This document shows positions 7,147 to 8,813 of a stretch of DNA of 8,813 nt, piece by piece. The notes under the pieces were generated by a model. It was not told the DNA's origin. It saw nothing but the letters and a program-made list of their open reading frames with translations, and made no database searches. The stretch comes from an uncultured Lentisphaeria bacterium (lineage in GTDB: Bacteria; Verrucomicrobiota; Lentisphaeria; JABSQK01; CAJWLW01): contig CAJWLW010000198.1 in the NCBI GenBank assembly GCA_913042885.1, positions 1 through 8,813 of the forward strand, written 5' to 3'. Both the position numbers and the translations under genes were made by a program. Every line of letters starts with the position of its first letter. Within the stretch, counting starts at the first letter, position 1.

Positions 7147-7773
7147 CTAAGCAGATTGATAGTTGCCGACCGACTGGTCAAAAATGCGCCGGACTTCGAC
7201 GACTTTGCCAAGGATCTGGACGTCCTCGCCATCCGATACGATCGGTTCGAAGGCTGGGTTCTCGGCGTGCAGTTCAACCCGGTCATTGTTGCGCCGGAAT
7301 GTCTTCACAGTGGCTTCGCCATCCACCAATGCGACGACAATGTTGCCGCTGTTGGCCGTGTTTTGTTGGTGGACTACCACGAGGTCTCCTGGCAGGATGC
7401 CCACGCCGATCATACTCATACCTTTGACCCGCAACGCGAAGCAGTGGTCCGCATCCCTTGAACAGACGGGCAAATATCCATCGAGATCCTGTACTGCGGT
7501 GGTAAGCGAACCGGCTTGCACTTGGCCGAGGATCGGCACCATGCTGGCTTGCGAGGTTTCGTTGGGGAGACGATAGCTGCGCGACTTGCCGGATTGTTTG
7601 GTCAGGCGATTTTCATTGACCAGCGCCTCGAGGTGCTCACGGGCAGTTTGGATCGAGCGAAAGCCGCAGGCGTCCTGCACCTCACGGATCGTCGGTGGCT
7701 CACCCGCCTGCAACCGTGCCTGCACAAAGCGGAATACCCGCTCCCTCGAATGCCCTGTCGGTCCCCGTTTCAT
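7147..7773 (-). CDS. lexA: LexA repressor (SOS response)
   Basis: LexA represses DNA-damage genes and cleaves itself when bound to RecA filaments. The 208-residue protein has an N-terminal winged helix (about 1-70) and a C-terminal S24 peptidase domain. The self-cleavage site is Ala87-Gly88 in QVQAGS, the catalytic serine is Ser120 in VKGMSMIGVGI, and the general base is Lys157 in ATVKTF. E. coli has Ala84-Gly85, Ser119 and Lys156, so spacing is preserved. The recognition helix reads GFRSIQTAREHL against GFRSPNAAEEHL in E. coli, with changes at operator-contact positions (Asn to Gln, Ala to Thr, Glu to Arg). Start ATG 7773 has CGGAG 5 nt upstream. The gene has its own promoter with a candidate operator and a terminator, so it looks monocistronic. 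Confidence 0.96.
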   Translation of the reverse strand: MKRGPTGHSRERVFRFVQARLQAGEPPTIREVQDACGFRSIQTAREHLEALVNENRLTKQSGKSRSYRLPNETSQASMVPILGQVQAGSLTTAVQDLDGYLPVCSRDADHCFALRVKGMSMIGVGILPGDLVVVHQQNTANSGNIVVALVDGEATVKTFRRNNDRVELHAENPAFEPIVSDGEDVQILGKVVEVRRIFDQSVGNYQSA

Positions 7774-7813
7774 CTGCGCTCCGGGTCATGGTTAATCGTG
7801 ATACGACGATGCC

Positions 7814-7841
7814 ATAATAACACACAAATGTATGGAATCAA
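7814..7841 (-). promoter_or_regulatory. Candidate lexA promoter with upstream A-tract
   Basis: On the minus strand TTGATT (7836-7841, four of six) and TATTAT (7814-7819, five of six) are spaced by 16 nt, predicting a start near 7807 and a leader of about 34 nt. The A/T-rich run at about 7853-7873 (A8 on the minus strand) lies just upstream of the -35 and could act as an UP element. Confidence 0.6.
7821..7834 (-). promoter_or_regulatory. Candidate LexA operator in the lexA promoter spacer
   Basis: CATACA-TT-TGTGTG is an inverted repeat with one mismatch in six pairs and lies in the spacer between the -35 and -10 boxes, where a LexA dimer would block polymerase. Neither CTGT-N8-ACAG nor GAAC-N4-GTTC is present upstream of lexA. 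The site is chosen by position and symmetry alone, so operator identity is inference. Confidence 0.35.
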
Positions 7842-7935
7842 TGATGGAAGGGTAATTTTGTTTATTTTTTTTACAGGCCCAGCGAACGCCGGTGCCACTT
7901 CCTCTGAATCGGCCCCGGGAGGGCGTTGCCAGGCG

Positions 7936-8235
7936 TTATCCGCGTGGGCGTCGGCGGTAGCTAACGATCACCGACACCAGGACGCCCAACGCGAAACCGA
8001 TGGCCGTCGTCGTGGCCAGCAGCACCGCACCCGGCAGATAGACCTTTTTCCAGAAAAAATGGATTTCCATTTGTTCGGTATTCTGCCACACGACAAAGCC
8101 CACCATAATCGCCAGCAGGAGGATGACGATTGGCTTGAAGTATTTCAGAGGATGGCCCTTCTGCTTGACCGGGACTTCCTGCCTTTCATACTGTTCGCTC
8201 TGTTCGCTCTGTTCGCTCTGTTCGTTCTCTTCCAA
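7936..8235 (-). CDS. LapA-family (DUF1049) small inner-membrane protein
   Basis: The 99-residue protein has a hydrophilic N-terminus, a first membrane segment (about 33-50, YFKPIVILLLAIMVGFVV), a short loop with WQNTEQMEIHFFWKKVYLP, and a second membrane segment (about 67-92). The C-terminus is basic, SYRRRPRG. This two-helix layout with an N..E..FF....LP loop is that of LapA/DUF1049 proteins; in E. coli LapA works with LapB in lipopolysaccharide assembly, but that role here is inference. The start is a TTG preceded by GGAG (8243-8246) at 7-nt spacing. The frame has a stop 36 bases upstream and no ATG or GTG between. Residues 5-15 are Glu-Gln-Ser repeats encoded by a 9-bp tandem repeat. No lapB is visible nearby. 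Confidence 0.82.
   Translation of the reverse strand: MEENEQSEQSEQSEQYERQEVPVKQKGHPLKYFKPIVILLLAIMVGFVVWQNTEQMEIHFFWKKVYLPGAVLLATTTAIGFALGVLVSVIVSYRRRPRG
8191..8226 (-). repeat. 9-bp tandem repeat in the 5' end of the LapA-family gene
   Basis: Four adjacent 9-bp units: CTGTTCGCT three times, then CTGTTCGTT with one mismatch, on the plus strand. On the coding strand each unit gives Ser-Glu-Gln or its register variants. The unit is a multiple of three, so copy-number change would alter protein length without a frameshift. Confidence 0.9.
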
Positions 8236-8449
8236 TGATAGTCTCCGATTGAAACGTTCATTTCGGCATTACACTGAGGTAACAGTATCCCCATCGAGTC
8301 CGGTTATCTCGTAAATCTGCATGCTGTCGCCCATTTCATGGTCTGTGTATAGACGTATGCCTTCCGCATTCCAGATGCACAAGCGCGCTGGTGCTCCACA
8401 TCGTGCTGCCGATGGCTCAACCTCGGCCCGACCTTCACGGCATCTGTGC
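8236..8449 (-). other. Gap between the AsmA-like gene and the LapA-family gene
   Basis: This 214-base stretch holds no confident gene. It contains the lapA Shine-Dalgarno (8243-8246), a -10-like TGTAAT (near 8268-8273, minus strand) without a matching -35, and the marginal small ORF listed separately. No terminator with a T-run follows the AsmA-like stop. Confidence 0.5.
8269..8382 (-). CDS. Marginal small ORF, unrecognised
   Basis: I do not recognise this product. The reading frame is open from 8496 to TAA at 8269, but its first part overlaps the end of the AsmA-like gene in another frame and is rich in Arg and Cys, like a shadow. The last 37 codons, from a TTG at 8382 with GGAG 11 nt upstream, read more like protein (LCIWNAEGIRLYTD, then IYEITGLDGDTVTSV). 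It is in the same frame as the LapA-family gene, ending 36 bases before its TTG. It could be a small protein, a decayed gene end or chance. Confidence 0.18.
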   Translation of the reverse strand: MCIWNAEGIRLYTDHEMGDSMQIYEITGLDGDTVTSV

Positions 8450-8813
8450 CTACTCCGATCCATCGACTGCTCCGATCGCCGTGTGCAAAACGGCACCGAG
8501 AACTTTGGCGCCGGCCTTCACGGGTGAATCGGTATTGATATTCACCAGTCCCATAGGCGGCAGGTCGACAGTCACCGTTCTGCCCAGCATGATTTTGGCG
8601 CTCAAGGCGATCTTGCCGTTCTTCAAGACGACGGATTTGATGTTTGTATTTTTGACAAATTTCTCCGGCTTGTCTTCCGACTCCAGCGAGAAACTTTCAA
8701 TGTTCTTCTGGATCGTCGTCAGGTTGCTGTTGCCAAACCCGACTTCATAGGTGAGTGTCGGACTGTCGATATAGATCTCCTCGATCACGATTGTGTCGGC
8801 CTTCAGGCTGGCG
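8450..8813 (-). CDS. AsmA-like / DUF748-type envelope protein, C-terminal part (5' cut by window)
   Basis: The frame is open to the window edge; 120 residues and a TAG stop are visible. The text starts SLKADTIVIEEIYIDSPTLTYEV, continues GNSNLTTIQKNIESF and a charged linker (SLESEDKPEK), then IKSVVLKNGKIALSAKIMLGRTVTVDLPPMGLVNI and a small-residue tail (AGAKVLGAVLHTAIGAVDGSE). The pattern 'conferring element I.I..P.i.YE.g...SNl..i..nve' followed by a short beta-strand block resembles the C-terminal part of AsmA-like proteins, which are anchored in the inner membrane with long beta-rich periplasmic regions and are linked to lipid transport or outer-membrane assembly. The N-terminal anchor is outside the window. 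Assignment is by recalled resemblance and needs the missing part. Confidence 0.6.
   Translation of the reverse strand, partial: ASLKADTIVIEEIYIDSPTLTYEVGFGNSNLTTIQKNIESFSLESEDKPEKFVKNTNIKSVVLKNGKIALSAKIMLGRTVTVDLPPMGLVNINTDSPVKAGAKVLGAVLHTAIGAVDGSE

Noticed and set aside
6259..7461. A 400-codon open frame on the plus strand running opposite pepN and lexA
   Set aside because: It crosses the 5' end of pepN, the intergenic terminator and most of lexA on the opposite strand. Both of those genes have clear catalytic motifs, and the antisense text shows no recognisable domain. It is a shadow frame of GC-rich coding DNA.
7853..7873. The T-rich run on the plus strand as a terminator U-tract
   Set aside because: No GC-rich hairpin precedes it on the plus strand, and no plus-strand gene leads into it. 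It fits better as an A-tract upstream of the lexA promoter.
8191..8226. Short tandem repeats as a CRISPR-like or iteron array
   Set aside because: Units are 9 bp with no spacers and lie inside a coding frame in phase with codons, so they are a coding microsatellite.
1..8813. Mobile element, phage, defence or secondary-metabolite system
   Set aside because: No transposase, integrase, terminal inverted repeats, attachment site, nuclease or synthase motif is seen. Every confident gene is a core or common envelope function.

Overview
This window reads as a chromosomal housekeeping region of a moderately GC-rich Gram-negative-type bacterium. A periplasmic TolB-like beta-propeller, an E. coli-type PepN, a LapA-family inner-membrane protein and an AsmA-like protein all point to a two-membrane cell. 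I infer, at low confidence, a member of the PVC group (Verrucomicrobiota, Lentisphaerota or Kiritimatiellota). That guess rests on the style of the TolB-like and AsmA-like proteins and on a LexA with an altered recognition helix. No rRNA, tRNA, CRISPR array, insertion sequence, integrase, toxin-antitoxin pair or phage gene is visible.

Layout. The plus-strand block (1-2416) holds the C-terminal part of a zinc-type alcohol dehydrogenase/quinone reductase family protein, a secreted TolB-like protein with its signal peptide, and the ribosome recycling factor gene frr. From 2520 to the right edge every confident gene is on the minus strand, so frr and ribA converge. Read in the direction of transcription (right to left) the order is: an AsmA-like protein cut by the right edge, a poorly understood gap with a marginal small ORF, a LapA-family membrane protein with a 9-bp tandem repeat and a TTG start, lexA, pepN, a short-chain dehydrogenase overlapping pepN by 4 nt, and ribA.

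Regulation is the most informative part. ribA is preceded by a complete FMN riboswitch aptamer (3288-3403), a candidate promoter, and a perfect 9-bp hairpin that traps the probable ribA Shine-Dalgarno. Together these make a coherent feedback circuit for riboflavin synthesis and show that the longest ribA ORF (to 3311) has a false N-terminus. lexA has a good candidate promoter with an imperfect palindrome filling its spacer, a candidate self-operator that matches neither the CTGT-N8-ACAG nor the GAAC-N4-GTTC SOS box. lexA ends in a strong intrinsic terminator (20-bp stem, 7-U tract), which separates it from the pepN-SDR pair.

I found no convincing undescribed multi-gene system. The items worth a second look are the riboswitch expression platform, the possible non-canonical LexA operator, the repeat-bearing LapA N-terminus, a C-rich/G-quadruplex-capable tract abutting the tolB start codon, and the small ORF upstream of lapA.
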